A program made the position numbers and the translations under genes. A stretch of 64,000 nt of DNA from Modicisalibacter ilicicola DSM 19980 (GTDB lineage: Bacteria > Pseudomonadota > Gammaproteobacteria > Pseudomonadales > Halomonadaceae). The notes under the pieces were generated by a model. That model was not told where the DNA came from and ran no database searches. It saw only the letters and a program-made list of their open reading frames with translations. The stretch's first letter is position 1; each line of letters opens with the position of its first letter. The stretch covers positions 282,856 to 346,855 of the forward strand of contig NZ_FQUJ01000002.1 in assembly GCF_900128925.1 (NCBI RefSeq), given 5' to 3'. Below are positions 1 to 8,764 of this stretch, one piece after another.

Positions 1-16
1 ATTGAGCGGTTCGCCA

Positions 17-36
17 ATGGTCCATTCATGGTCCAT
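17..36. promoter_or_regulatory. Direct-repeat candidate operator of the toxin-antitoxin pair
   Basis: The 9-mer ATGGTCCAT occurs at 17-25 and again at 28-36, so the copies start 11 bases apart, about one helical turn. They lie 31-50 bases ahead of the antitoxin start. Phd/YefM antitoxins repress their own operons by binding short repeated sites near the promoter, so this is a plausible autoregulatory operator. The binding role is inferred from position and repetition only. Confidence 0.4.
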
Positions 37-66
37 AATCGAACCAATCGGCAAAGGAGCTCACCC

Positions 67-330
67 ATGCGTACCGAAACCATCAGTTACCTGAAGCAGA
101 ACGCCGCCACCCTCGACGTCCAGGAGCCCTTGGTCATCACCCAGAACGGCAAGCCCACCTACGTGGTGGAATCCTATGCCGCTCACGAACGCCGGGAACA
201 GGCCATCGCCCTGCTCAAGCTGCTGAGCCTGGGCGAACGCAGCCGCGAGGCCGGCATGACCATGAGCGCCGAGGAGTTCATGGCAAAGCTCAAGGCCGAC
301 CACGCAGCCGAGCGAGGTGAGCCCACCTGA
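67..330 (+). CDS. Phd/YefM-type antitoxin
   Basis: An 87-residue protein opening MRTETISYLKQNAATLD, with the central strand-forming stretch EPLVITQNGKPTYVVES that is typical of the Phd/YefM fold. This family neutralises RelE/ParE toxins through a charged C-terminal tail and represses its own operon through the N-terminal domain. The start at 67 follows an AAAGGAG ribosome site; the in-frame ATG at 28 lies inside the candidate operator repeats and has no such site. The stop overlaps the toxin start in TGATG. The C-terminus (AKLKADHAAERGEP) is helical and charged, as expected for the toxin-binding part. Confidence 0.85.
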   Translation: MRTETISYLKQNAATLDVQEPLVITQNGKPTYVVESYAAHERREQAIALLKLLSLGERSREAGMTMSAEEFMAKLKADHAAERGEPT

Positions 331-674
331 TGCCTTCAAGCGCGGTCACTTTCGAAGATACGGCACTGCAATCCCTTCGTCATTGTCGGCATTTTCTTAT
401 CGATAATCTTGAAATGCCGATAGACCAGGCTCATGCCTATACCTGGGGCTTGGCCGATAAGGCGGCTGCCCGCCTAGCGGATCACGCCGCCACCTATGCG
501 ATCTGCCGCCAGACGACAACCCTTGGCGTCAATCATTACCGCGAACTGCCGATCGACCACTATCGCGTCGTCTATCGCCTGTGGCCGGAAACCCGGACCG
601 TTTCCATCTATCTCTTTGCCCACCAGCGCCAGGATTTCAAGCAGCTGCTGTTCCACTACCAGCTATTCAGGTGA
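330..674 (+). CDS. ParE/RelE-superfamily toxin
   Basis: A 114-residue partner of the upstream antitoxin, starting inside its stop codon. The C-terminal half reads HYRVVYRLWPETRTVSIYLFAHQRQDF, the usual RelE/ParE pattern of beta strands ending in a His/Arg/Gln-rich strand. RelE members cleave ribosome-bound mRNA and ParE members poison gyrase; I cannot separate the two here. The protein is slightly longer than the usual 90-100 residues because of an N-terminal helical stretch (about residues 1-45). Translational coupling (TGATG) supports co-expression with the antitoxin. Confidence 0.8.
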   Translation: MPSSAVTFEDTALQSLRHCRHFLIDNLEMPIDQAHAYTWGLADKAAARLADHAATYAICRQTTTLGVNHYRELPIDHYRVVYRLWPETRTVSIYLFAHQRQDFKQLLFHYQLFR

Positions 675-681
675 CGCCATC

Positions 682-697
682 GCTCGCTGAAGCGAGC
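682..697. repeat. REP-like palindrome (GCTCGCTgaAGCGAGC)
   Basis: A palindrome GCTCGCTGAAGCGAGC followed by TCCCACGG sits just after the toxin stop. An almost identical copy in the other orientation lies at 9550-9565, and a related hairpin ending GGGCTCCCACC lies at 9584-9605. Such short intergenic palindromes resemble the REP sequences of pseudomonads and relatives. It could also serve as a transcript 3' hairpin for the toxin operon. Confidence 0.5.
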
Positions 698-747
698 TCC
701 CACGGGGGATCGGAGCCATCAGGATGACCGGGCGATGGCCATGACCT

Positions 748-1635
748 TCACGCCCGGGCCGGCGCCGGCGTCTTCTGCAACTGCTGCAATCCCAGGCCGC
801 CCAGGATCAATACCAGGCCGATCAGCGTCGAGGCGAGGATCGGCTCGCCGACGACCAGGTGCAACAGCAACAGCGACACCGGTGGCGACAGGAAGATCAG
901 GTTGGAGACCTTGGCGGTACGCGAGATCTGCTGGACCGCCATCTGCCAGAGCACGAAGGCGATGCCCATCTCGAACAGCCCCACGTAGACCCCCGCCCCC
1001 AGGCTGCCCCAGCCATGCCAGGTGAAGCCGGGACCGAAGGCAACGATGACGGTCAACACCGGCAGGCCGACGCTGAAATTCTGCCACTGGGCGACCAGCG
1101 GCTCCCGAGGGTCCTTGGCATTGAGCAGCCAGTAGAGCGCCCAGAGCAGCGTCGAGGCCAGGGCAAGGCCAACCCCCACGGGATCGGCAAAGGCCACATC
1201 GAACACCGCGCCCCGGGTGGCAATGACCCACACCCCCGCATAGGCGACCAGCCCCGCGAACACATCCATGCGGGTCAGGCGCTGCCCCAGGATCGGCACG
1301 GCGAGAAAGGCCATGGCCAGGGCCCAGGTGTAGTTGAGGGCCATGGCCTCCTGGCCCGGCAACCGATCATAGGCGGCGAACAGCACCAGGTAGTAGGCCA
1401 CGGGATTCATCATTCCCGCCCACAGTGCCGTACGCCAGCCGCTGCGCAACGCTCGGCCGAGCTGGCCGCGCCGGATCACCAGAGCGCCGATCAGAAACCA
1501 GGAGACCAGTGCGGCGATCCAGATCAGCTCGACCGGCGTCATGCTCGCCAGCGCCAGCTTGAAGGCCGTGGCCACGGTGGACCATAGCGCCACCGCGCCG
1601 ACGCCGCAGAGCATCGCTCGACGATCCTGGGTCAT
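748..1635 (-). CDS. EamA/DMT-family transporter
   Basis: A 295-residue hydrophobic protein with about ten predicted membrane helices in two repeats, the layout of the drug/metabolite transporter superfamily. It opens MTQDRRAMLCGVGAVALWST, the usual first EamA helix, and the second repeat begins near GLALASTLLWALYWLLNA. EamA proteins are inner-membrane exporters or permeases for metabolites or amino acids; the substrate cannot be told. The end LILGGLGLQQLQK is a typical last helix. It faces convergently the toxin-antitoxin pair and is monocistronic. A GGGAGCGGGC stretch precedes the ATG. Confidence 0.85.
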   Translation of the reverse strand: MTQDRRAMLCGVGAVALWSTVATAFKLALASMTPVELIWIAALVSWFLIGALVIRRGQLGRALRSGWRTALWAGMMNPVAYYLVLFAAYDRLPGQEAMALNYTWALAMAFLAVPILGQRLTRMDVFAGLVAYAGVWVIATRGAVFDVAFADPVGVGLALASTLLWALYWLLNAKDPREPLVAQWQNFSVGLPVLTVIVAFGPGFTWHGWGSLGAGVYVGLFEMGIAFVLWQMAVQQISRTAKVSNLIFLSPPVSLLLLHLVVGEPILASTLIGLVLILGGLGLQQLQKTPAPARA

Positions 1636-1679
1636 GCCCGCTCCCTGTCTGTTCCGTGTTTACGCTAAAGTAGCCAGCC

Positions 1680-1766
1680 TAAGGAATCACTGCATGAATG
1701 CCTACACGAACGAATTGCTGCGTTGCACTTCATTTCGTTCGGCGATTTATTCGGCAATTCCCTAAC
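1680..1766. repeat. Short inverted-repeat element (family copy A)
   Basis: About 87 bases bounded by an imperfect inverted repeat (left CTAAGGAATCACTGCATGAAT, right complement TTAGGGAATTGCCGAATAAAT) with an inner pair CGAACGAA / TTCGTTCG. Positions 1682-1718 match 46666-46702 at 36 of 37 bases, and the outer ends resemble the ends of the longer copy at 24102-24250. It looks like a MITE or REP-type non-coding mobile repeat between the divergently placed EamA and zntB genes. Confidence 0.6.
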
Positions 1767-1828
1767 CACCTTGCCTCTCCCAAGGCGAGGATGGCGATCA
1801 CCTGACACTGGCTTTGAGGAATGCTTTC

Positions 1829-2851
1829 ATGGCGGCATCCAGCGATACCCTGCCGATGGCGGCGCCCGATACGCCGCCCGCCCGGACCAGCGCCTTCGTC
1901 ACCGCCTACTGCCTGGACGGCACCGGCGGCGGAACCCTGCTCGATGCCGATCAGCTCCACCGGCTCTGGAACAGCAATGAGCCTTCCCTGTGGCTGCATC
2001 TGGATTTTCGCCACGACGACGTCATGACCTACCTGCACTCCCTGGCGGGCCTCGACGAGGCGGTCATCGAGGCCTTGCTCGAAGAGGACACTCGCCCTCG
2101 GGTCGCCCGCTTCGGGCGTGGTGTCGTCACCACCTTGCGCGGCATCAACTTCAACCCTGGCGCGGCTCGGGACGACCTGATCTCGCTGCGGGTATGGATG
2201 ACACCCAAGCGGCTGATCACGCTGCGCCGCCACCCCCTGCACGCGGTCAGCGTGGTCAGGGAGCGCATCGACGGCGGCGATGGCGCCCTCACGATACCGG
2301 ACCTGGTGGCCTGGCTGACCGAAACCCTGGTCGACCAGGTAGGGGATGTCACCCACCAGCTCGACGAGAATCTGGCCAGGATGGAGGAAGCCCAGCTGAC
2401 CGATCAGGCGGAGATCGACGCCGACGACCTGGCCAGGATACGCCGCCCCCTGATCAACTTGCGCCGCTTCATGGGGCCGCAGCGCGATTGTTTGTCACAG
2501 CTGGCCCAGGGCCCACTGTGGCTCGACGAGGAGACCAAGGTGTCGCTTCGCGAGAGCGCCAACCAGCTCTCGCGCTATGTCGAGGACTTCAATGCCATGC
2601 AGGAACGGGCGCTGATCCTTCAGGAGCAGCTCTGGAGCGAGCACAACGAACGGCTCAATCAGCGCATGTACATGCTGGCCATCATCACCACGGTCTTCCT
2701 GCCGCTGAGCTTTCTCACCGGGTTGCTGGGCATCAACGTCGGCGGCATCCCCGGCGCCGAGAGCCCCTACGGCTTCACGGTGTTCATCGGCATCACCCTG
2801 GTGATCGGCGTACTGGTGATGCTGCTGCTCAAGCGCAAACACTGGTGGTAA
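1829..2851 (+). CDS. zntB: CorA-family zinc transporter ZntB
   Basis: A 340-residue member of the CorA/ZntB family. A large soluble N-terminal domain (to about residue 275) is followed by two C-terminal membrane helices joined by GINVGGIPGAESPYG, which contains the GxN selectivity motif in the form typical of ZntB (G-N-x-GGIPG) rather than CorA GMN. ZntB moves Zn2+ across the inner membrane as a homopentamer. The protein ends in the basic KRKHWW typical of the family. The ATG at 1829 has TGAGGA nine bases upstream; the in-frame TTG at 1814 lies within that site and was not used. It is transcribed alone. Confidence 0.88.
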   Translation: MAASSDTLPMAAPDTPPARTSAFVTAYCLDGTGGGTLLDADQLHRLWNSNEPSLWLHLDFRHDDVMTYLHSLAGLDEAVIEALLEEDTRPRVARFGRGVVTTLRGINFNPGAARDDLISLRVWMTPKRLITLRRHPLHAVSVVRERIDGGDGALTIPDLVAWLTETLVDQVGDVTHQLDENLARMEEAQLTDQAEIDADDLARIRRPLINLRRFMGPQRDCLSQLAQGPLWLDEETKVSLRESANQLSRYVEDFNAMQERALILQEQLWSEHNERLNQRMYMLAIITTVFLPLSFLTGLLGINVGGIPGAESPYGFTVFIGITLVIGVLVMLLLKRKHWW

Positions 2852-2889
2852 GGCATTCATTCGGTGCTTCTTCAGAGCCTTTAAGGCTC

Positions 2890-3159
2890 TCAGCGATCGA
2901 TATGCCCCAGATCGCGCCCCGGATCAAGCCGGTCGCGCACCCGACGCTTGAGCTCCTTGATGTCGGGAAACCCGCCGTCGCGCTTGCGCTCCCAGATCAC
3001 CTCCTCGTCGCACAGTACCTCGAAGTGGCCCCCATGACTGGGCGCCAGCGCGACCTGTTCGAGATCCTCGCCGAAGGTGGAAAGCAATTCCTGGGCATAC
3101 CACCCGGCCCTGAGAAGCCACTGGCATTGCGTGCAATAATGGATGCGTATTCGAGCCAT
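2890..3159 (-). CDS. SelT/SelW/SelH-family thioredoxin-like protein
   Basis: An 89-residue protein starting MARIRIHYCTQCQWLLRAGW with a CxxC redox motif (Cys9, Cys12; cysteine where some relatives have selenocysteine), followed by FGEDLEQVALAPSHGGHFEV and GGFPDIKELKRRVRD. This matches the Rdx/SelT-W-H family of small thioredoxin-fold proteins, thought to act in thiol redox control. The start at 3159 has a purine-rich GAAGAGAAC site; the upstream in-frame ATG at 3195 would add a non-conserved tail. It diverges from the MFS gene at 3240. Confidence 0.82.
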   Translation of the reverse strand: MARIRIHYCTQCQWLLRAGWYAQELLSTFGEDLEQVALAPSHGGHFEVLCDEEVIWERKRDGGFPDIKELKRRVRDRLDPGRDLGHIDR

Positions 3160-3239
3160 CGTCGTTCTCTTCAAAGCGTGTCGATGGCTCATCATAACAA
3201 GGCGCTGGCGCTTTCAAGAGCCCATCAAGGAGGATACTC

Positions 3240-4553
3240 ATGGCCGATACTCCCATAAGCCAGTCGCGTCTCTACGAGTGGCTGACCGGCGATGAAGACA
3301 GCCGCATGTGCAAGGACATCTCCGACGAGGCGTGCCATGAGCAACCCGGCAATTTCTTTCGTCACCTGCTCGCCTCGCTGGGCAACAAGCTGGCCGACGA
3401 ACTCTCCAGCGCACGCCTGGTGCTGCCCTGGTTGCTGGGGGCGATCGGCGCCCCGGTGTGGATGGTGGGCCTGCTGGTGCCGATCCGCGAGGCCGGGGCC
3501 CTGCTGCCCCAGGTCTTCATCGCCGGCTTCATACGCCATATGCCGCAACGCAAGTGGGTGTGGGTCGTTGGCGGTGTCCTGCAGTCATTGTGCGCCGCGC
3601 TACTGGCTGTGCTGGCATTGGCGAGCAGCGGTGGGCTAGGCGGCGCCCTGGTGCTGGCCGTGCTCGTCGCCTTGTCCCTCGCAAGGGGGCTCTCTTCCAT
3701 TGCCACCAAGGACGTGCTGGGCAAGACCATCGCCAAGCAGCGTCGCGGCAACCTGATGGGCTGGAGCGGTAGCGTGGCCGGAGGCATCACCCTTCTCGCC
3801 GGCGCGGTGCTCATGCTGTTCGAGGATCGGCCTGGCGAGATCGCCCTGGCGATACTACTGGCCATCGCTGCACTGGGCTGGGCGATCAATGCAGCCTGTG
3901 CCGCCGCCATCCGAGAGGATCGCGGTGCCGAGGAAGGCGGCGAGAATGCCTGGAACAGCGTTCGACGCGGCCTGCATCTCATGCGCGAGGATCGAACCTT
4001 CCTGCATTTCAATGTATCCCGCGCCCTGCTGCTCTCCAGCGCGCTCGCGCTGCCCTACATCGCCCTGCTCGGCCAGCAGCAGAGTGGCGAGGATCTCGGC
4101 GGTCTCGGCGTGCTCATCGTGGTCTCCGGGCTGGCTGGCATGCTGGCAAGCCCGGTGTGGGGCAAGCGCGCCGACACCTCCAGCCGCCGCGTCATGCGCG
4201 ATGCGGGCCTGATCGCGGCACTGTGCTGCCTGGCGGCGGCGGGAGTCGCCTGGGCGCCCGGCGGCTGGAGCGAGACGGTATGGCCCTATGCCGTCGTCTA
4301 TGGTGTGCTGGTCATCGCCCATGCCGGAGTGCGCCTGGGACGCAAGACCTACATCGTGGACATGGCCACCCGCGACCAGCGCGCCCTCTACGTCGCCTTG
4401 TCGAACACGCTGACCGGCATTCTGATGTTGATCGTCGGTGGCATCATCGGGGCGCTGGCGCAGTGGCTGGGCAGCGACGGCCTGCTGCTGGTGCTGGCCC
4501 TGTGTGCCCTGGCGGCGGCGGCCACCGCCCAACGCCTCCCCGAGGTCGAATAG
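3240..4553 (+). CDS. MFS transporter
   Basis: A 437-residue membrane protein. A hydrophilic N-terminus (about 60 residues) precedes around 12 predicted membrane helices, with the MFS-type loop RHMPQRKWVWVVGG after the second helix. The central cytoplasmic loop (REDRGAEEGGENAWNSVRRGLHLMRED) separates the two halves. Substrate unknown. An excellent AAGGAGG ribosome site sits ahead of the ATG. No neighbouring gene hints at the substrate. Confidence 0.8.
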   Translation: MADTPISQSRLYEWLTGDEDSRMCKDISDEACHEQPGNFFRHLLASLGNKLADELSSARLVLPWLLGAIGAPVWMVGLLVPIREAGALLPQVFIAGFIRHMPQRKWVWVVGGVLQSLCAALLAVLALASSGGLGGALVLAVLVALSLARGLSSIATKDVLGKTIAKQRRGNLMGWSGSVAGGITLLAGAVLMLFEDRPGEIALAILLAIAALGWAINAACAAAIREDRGAEEGGENAWNSVRRGLHLMREDRTFLHFNVSRALLLSSALALPYIALLGQQQSGEDLGGLGVLIVVSGLAGMLASPVWGKRADTSSRRVMRDAGLIAALCCLAAAGVAWAPGGWSETVWPYAVVYGVLVIAHAGVRLGRKTYIVDMATRDQRALYVALSNTLTGILMLIVGGIIGALAQWLGSDGLLLVLALCALAAAATAQRLPEVE

Positions 4554-4672
4554 GGGCGACAAAGCGTTGAAAACCCTGCCCAGTCTGGCCATGATAGGCA
4601 TAATGGGTTGCGCTTAGGGCGATCGCGCCAACGACCTGTCACAGGACTGCGAGACGTATGAAAAGACCCACC

Positions 4673-5089
4673 ATGATCGACGCGGAGTTGCTGGAGCGTA
4701 TCGTCGATGCCTCGGCGGATGGCATCGTCGTGGCCGAGCAGGAAGGCGACGACACCATCCTGATCTACGTTAATCAGGGATTCGAGCGCCTGACCGGCTA
4801 CAGCACCGACGAAATCCTCTATCGCGACTGCCGTTTCCTGCAGAAGAACGATCGCGACCAGCCTGGGCTGGACAACATACGTCAGGCGATCGCCGAGCAA
4901 CGCCCCTGTCGTGAGGTGCTGCGCAACTACCGCAAGGATGGCAGCCTGTTCTGGAACGAACTGTCGATCACGCCGGTGTTCGACGAGCAGGATCAGCTCA
5001 CTTACTTCATCGGTGTGCAGAAGGATGTCACCGACCGCGTCGAGGCGCTTCAGGAGCTCGAGGCGCTCAAGGCCAAGCACGGCGCTTGA
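4673..5089 (+). CDS. Short LOV (PAS) blue-light photoreceptor, PpSB1-LOV-like
   Basis: A 138-residue single-domain PAS/LOV protein with no effector domain. With the start at 4673 (MIDAELLERIVDASADGI) the photoactive cysteine of the DCRFLQ motif is Cys53, the same number as in Pseudomonas putida PpSB1-LOV as I recall it, which supports this start. The in-frame ATG at 4658 would add five residues. The usual GxNCRFLQ is YRDCRFLQ here. The flavin-contact strands RNYRKDGSLFWNELSITPV and LTYFIGVQKDVT are intact, followed by a C-terminal helix (VEALQELEALKAKHG) like the dimerising J-alpha of short LOV proteins. Blue light should form a flavin-Cys53 adduct; the output partner is unknown. Confidence 0.88.
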   Translation: MIDAELLERIVDASADGIVVAEQEGDDTILIYVNQGFERLTGYSTDEILYRDCRFLQKNDRDQPGLDNIRQAIAEQRPCREVLRNYRKDGSLFWNELSITPVFDEQDQLTYFIGVQKDVTDRVEALQELEALKAKHGA

Positions 5090-5238
5090 TTCCCCACGTT
5101 TTTTCCGCAAAAACGCTTGTCCTCGATCACGACCGGCGCTATATAGCGAGCATGGCACCTGGATTCGCCCGAAAGCCTTGGAAGCACGGGTCGATGAGGC
5201 TGCCATGTCGCCAACATAGGGTCATCGGAGGGTCGAGC

Positions 5239-5442
5239 ATGAGCCATGACACGCTTAGTGACGAACAACTCGACGAGCAGGATGTCTTCGAAACCGACAG
5301 TGACAGCGATACGCAATACCATCGCTCCCGAAGCAGTCGTGCCGACACCTTGCGGCTGCGCCGCCAGGTCGAGGCGCTGCTGGAGGAGCGCAGGCTGAAG
5401 CGGGCGATAGAAGACGACTGGGCGCTGGAAGAAGAAGAATAA
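5239..5442 (+). CDS. Small PA3496-like protein
   Basis: A 67-residue, very charged protein starting MSHDTLSDEQLDEQDVFETD. The acidic, Ser/Asp-rich N-terminal half is followed by RLRRQVEALLEERRLKRAIEDDW. This C-terminal helix resembles the small pseudomonad PA3496 family (RRxVExxLExRRLxxxIxD), whose role is poorly known. The start at 5239 has GGAGGG eight bases upstream, unlike the in-frame ATG at 5086 that would add 51 atypical residues. No signal peptide or membrane helix. Confidence 0.65.
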   Translation: MSHDTLSDEQLDEQDVFETDSDSDTQYHRSRSSRADTLRLRRQVEALLEERRLKRAIEDDWALEEEE

Positions 5443-5580
5443 TGCCGAGTCGCGAGCAGGGCTGACCATTCACCCATCCCAGCCTGCATGCCGCGGGCCG
5501 GCTCTGGCCACGGACTGGCCTTTCCTCGGTGCGACCACTATCATCTAGGCCACCGCAACCCCCAACACGAATGGATTTCC

Positions 5581-7242
5581 ATGGCGCAATACGTCTACAC
5601 CATGAACCGGGTGGGCAAGGTCGTGCCCCCGAAGCGCGAGATATTGAAGGACATCTCGCTCTCATTCTTCCCTGGCGCCAAGATCGGCGTGCTGGGACTC
5701 AACGGCGCCGGCAAGTCGACCCTGCTGCGCATCATGGCCGGCGTCGATACCGAGTACAACGGCGAGGCCCGCCCCATGCCGGGCCTCAACATCGGTTACC
5801 TGCCCCAGGAGCCGGAACTCGACGACAGCAAGAGCGTGCGCGAGACCGTCGAGGAAGCCGTCGGCGAGATCAAGAAGGCCCAGGAGCAGCTCGACGCCGT
5901 CTACGCCGCCTACGCCGAACCCGATGCAGATTTCGACGCCCTGGCCGCCGAGCAGGCGCGTCTGGAGAACCTGATCGAGGCTTCCGACGCGCACAACCTG
6001 GAGCGCAAGCTGGAGGTGGCCGCCGAGGCGCTGCGCCTGCCCGCCTGGGAAGCCAACGTCGGCGTGCTCTCCGGCGGCGAACGCCGCCGCGTGGCGCTGT
6101 GCCGGCTGCTGCTCTCCAACCCGGACATGCTGCTGCTCGACGAACCCACCAACCACCTGGACGCGGAATCCGTGGCCTGGCTCGAGCGCTTCCTGCACGA
6201 TTACTCGGGTACCGTGGTGGCCATCACCCACGACCGCTACTTCCTGGACAACGTCGCCGGCTGGATCCTCGAACTCGACCGCGGCCAGGGCATTCCCTTC
6301 GAGGGCAACTACTCCGACTGGCTCGAAGCCAAGGAGAAGCGACTGGCTCAGGAAGCCAAGCAGGAGGCCTCGCGCCAGAAGGCCATCAAGGAAGAACTGG
6401 ACTGGGTCCGGCAGAATCCCAAGGGCCGCCAGGCCAAGAGCAAGGCGCGCCTCAACCGCTTCGAGGAGATGCAGTCCGGCGACTTCCAGAAGCGCAACGA
6501 GACCAACGAGATCTACATTCCGCCCGGCCCGCGCCTGGGCGACAAGGTGATCGAGCTGCACGACGTCAGCAAGCGCTACGGCGACAAGCTGCTCTTCGAG
6601 CATCTGTCGTTCCAGGTGCCCAAGGGGGCCATCGTCGGCATCATCGGTGGCAACGGCGCCGGCAAGTCGTCGCTGTTCCGCATGATCAACGGCACCGAAC
6701 AGCCCGACGAAGGCGAAATCGTCATCGGTGAAACCGTCGAGATCGCCTACGTCGAGCAGCTGCGCGATGCCCTCGACAACAAGCAGACCGTCTGGGAGGC
6801 CGTCTCCGAAGGCCAGGACATCCTCAACATCAACGGCTACGAGGTGTCGTCCCGGGCCTATGTGGGGCGTTTCAACTTCAAGGGCAACGACCAGCAGAAA
6901 CGGCTCTCGGAACTCTCCGGCGGCGAGCGCGGACGCCTGCAACTGGCCCAGACCCTGAAGCAGGGCGCCAACGTGCTGCTGCTCGACGAGCCCTCCAACG
7001 ACCTGGATATCGAGACCCTGCGCGCCCTGGAAGAGGCCCTGCTGGCCTTCCCCGGCTGCGTCCTGGTGATCTCTCACGACCGCTGGTTCCTCGATCGCAT
7101 CGCCACGCACATCCTCGCCTACGAAGGGGATTCCCAGGTGGTGTTCTTCGAGGGCAACTACACCGATTACGAAGCGGATCACAAGAAGCGCGTCGGCAAC
7201 GACACGCCGCACCGCATGAAGTACAAGCGTATCGATGCCTGA
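5581..7242 (+). CDS. ettA: Energy-dependent translational throttle protein EttA (ABC-F)
   Basis: A 553-residue ABC-F ATPase with two nucleotide-binding domains in one chain. It opens MAQYVYTMNRVGKVVPPKRE, the EttA hallmark. Walker A GLNGAGKST is at about residues 39-47, with signature LSGGERRRVALC and Walker B LLLDEPTNHLD; the second domain has GGNGAGKSS, LSGGERGRLQLA and LLLDEPSNDLD. There are no membrane segments. EttA binds the ribosomal E site and gates entry into elongation according to the ADP/ATP ratio. The ATG at 5581 follows the end of a 138-base leader; the in-frame ATG at 5488 would add unrelated residues. A terminator follows at 7271. Confidence 0.95.
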   Translation: MAQYVYTMNRVGKVVPPKREILKDISLSFFPGAKIGVLGLNGAGKSTLLRIMAGVDTEYNGEARPMPGLNIGYLPQEPELDDSKSVRETVEEAVGEIKKAQEQLDAVYAAYAEPDADFDALAAEQARLENLIEASDAHNLERKLEVAAEALRLPAWEANVGVLSGGERRRVALCRLLLSNPDMLLLDEPTNHLDAESVAWLERFLHDYSGTVVAITHDRYFLDNVAGWILELDRGQGIPFEGNYSDWLEAKEKRLAQEAKQEASRQKAIKEELDWVRQNPKGRQAKSKARLNRFEEMQSGDFQKRNETNEIYIPPGPRLGDKVIELHDVSKRYGDKLLFEHLSFQVPKGAIVGIIGGNGAGKSSLFRMINGTEQPDEGEIVIGETVEIAYVEQLRDALDNKQTVWEAVSEGQDILNINGYEVSSRAYVGRFNFKGNDQQKRLSELSGGERGRLQLAQTLKQGANVLLLDEPSNDLDIETLRALEEALLAFPGCVLVISHDRWFLDRIATHILAYEGDSQVVFFEGNYTDYEADHKKRVGNDTPHRMKYKRIDA

Positions 7243-7270
7243 CCGTTGCTAGCGCATGAGCGTTGCGACC

Positions 7271-7304
7271 AAGGGCTTCTTCCCGACCGGGAAGGAGCCC
7301 TTTT
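7271..7304 (+). terminator. Rho-independent terminator of ettA
   Basis: AAGGGCTTCTTCCC, loop GACC, then GGGAAGGAGCCCTTTT: a long GC-rich hairpin with a U-run, 28 bases after the ettA stop. Confidence 0.8.
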
Positions 7305-7362
7305 CGTGTGGTGACATGACGGTGGCCACGACCATGGGCGACACCGTCGCGAGGACCCTCGG

Positions 7363-8700
7363 ATGAGCTCCGTATTGACCTGGCCCTTTCGGGCAGTGAA
7401 GACGTTTCGCCACAGCATCGCCTTTCTGCCCAGCCAGCTGGCCCTGGCCTATCTGCTGCTGGGCCTGGCGGTGGTGGTGCCCTCCCTGGACGCCGCCACG
7501 CTGCCGGACTTCCTCGGCTGGCTGAAGTTCAAGGATCAGGATACCGCCCGCACCCTGCTCGCGACCTTGATCGCCGCCATGATCTCGCTGATGGTGTTCA
7601 GCTTCTCGATGGTCATGACGGTGCTCTCCCAGGCCGGGGGCAACTTCTCGCACAAGCTGGTGTTCGGCCTGATCACCGAACGCCACCACCAGTGGGTGCT
7701 GGGCCACTATCTAGGCACCATTCTCTTCATTCTCATCCTGCTGATCGTGCCATTGAATGGCGAGGCACCAAGCCTGTGGCGCTCGATGGGCATCTACCTG
7801 GGTGTCGTCATGGTGATTCACTGCCTGGGCCTGTTCGTGTACTTCATCCACAACGCTTCTCAATCGGTACAGATCAATGCCATCACCGCGGGGCTGCACC
7901 GCGAGACCCGCCTGGCTCTCGAACGCCTGGAATCCCAGCAGCGCGATGCGCGCTGGCGCCATCGGGAAACACCCCCGGAGCCCGGCGGGACCTGGCACAC
8001 GATCCACTCCCGACGCAGCGGTTATATCCAGAACGTGAAGCTCGAGGCCCTGGCCGACCTGGCGGAATCCATCGATGCGGTGATCCACCTCAACTTCAGC
8101 CTCGGCGACTTCACCGTCGAGGAGTTTCCGCTGTTCAAGGTCGAGGCCTCCCGGCCGCCCGAGGAAAGCTGGTGCCGGGATGTGCTGGCGCAACTGGCCT
8201 ACGTCCAGGGCGAGACCGTCGAGGACCTCTACATCAACGGCCTCACCCAGCTCATGGAAATCGCCGTCAAGGCCCTGTCGCCGGGCATCAACGACCCGGG
8301 TACCGCACGCCTGTGCATCCACCAGCTCACCGAGCTGCTGATCCGGCGACTCAAGCTCGTGCCCAGCAACGCCCTGACCGACGAGCAGGGCCACATCCGC
8401 GTGACCTGGCCGATACGCCCCTTCGAAACCCTGCTCTATCGCCTTTTCATCCCCATACTCCACTATGGCAAGGACGACGTGAGTATCGACCTGGCGCTGC
8501 TCAAGGCGCTCAAGACGCTTTCGCTCTATGCCAAGCATCGGGAACTCGAGGTGATTCAGGCCCACGCGGATCGGGTCATCGCGACACTGCGCCAGCTCGC
8601 TCGGGACGGCCTGGACCATCGGTTCATCGATGAACGCCTGAACAGCGGCGAACATCGCCTGCAACTGCCCGGGACCCTGGCCGCCACGCCGCCCCCTTGA
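7363..8700 (+). CDS. DUF2254 predicted membrane protein
   Basis: A 445-residue protein with four predicted membrane helices in the first about 165 residues (for example [17 protein letters not shown] and [22 protein letters not shown]) and a long soluble C-terminal part. The motifs [21 protein letters not shown]-like KLVFGLI and [13 protein letters not shown] are characteristic of the DUF2254 family. Function is not established. It stands between the ettA terminator and the SDR gene, 64 bases from the latter, so the two could be co-transcribed. Confidence 0.8.
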   Translation: MSSVLTWPFRAVKTFRHSIAFLPSQLALAYLLLGLAVVVPSLDAATLPDFLGWLKFKDQDTARTLLATLIAAMISLMVFSFSMVMTVLSQAGGNFSHKLVFGLITERHHQWVLGHYLGTILFILILLIVPLNGEAPSLWRSMGIYLGVVMVIHCLGLFVYFIHNASQSVQINAITAGLHRETRLALERLESQQRDARWRHRETPPEPGGTWHTIHSRRSGYIQNVKLEALADLAESIDAVIHLNFSLGDFTVEEFPLFKVEASRPPEESWCRDVLAQLAYVQGETVEDLYINGLTQLMEIAVKALSPGINDPGTARLCIHQLTELLIRRLKLVPSNALTDEQGHIRVTWPIRPFETLLYRLFIPILHYGKDDVSIDLALLKALKTLSLYAKHRELEVIQAHADRVIATLRQLARDGLDHRFIDERLNSGEHRLQLPGTLAATPPP

Positions 8701-8764
8701 AAAGCCGCCCTCCCGGCCGCATATCGAGAAGATTAACGAAAAGCAGCGACGCATGGAGGCATGC

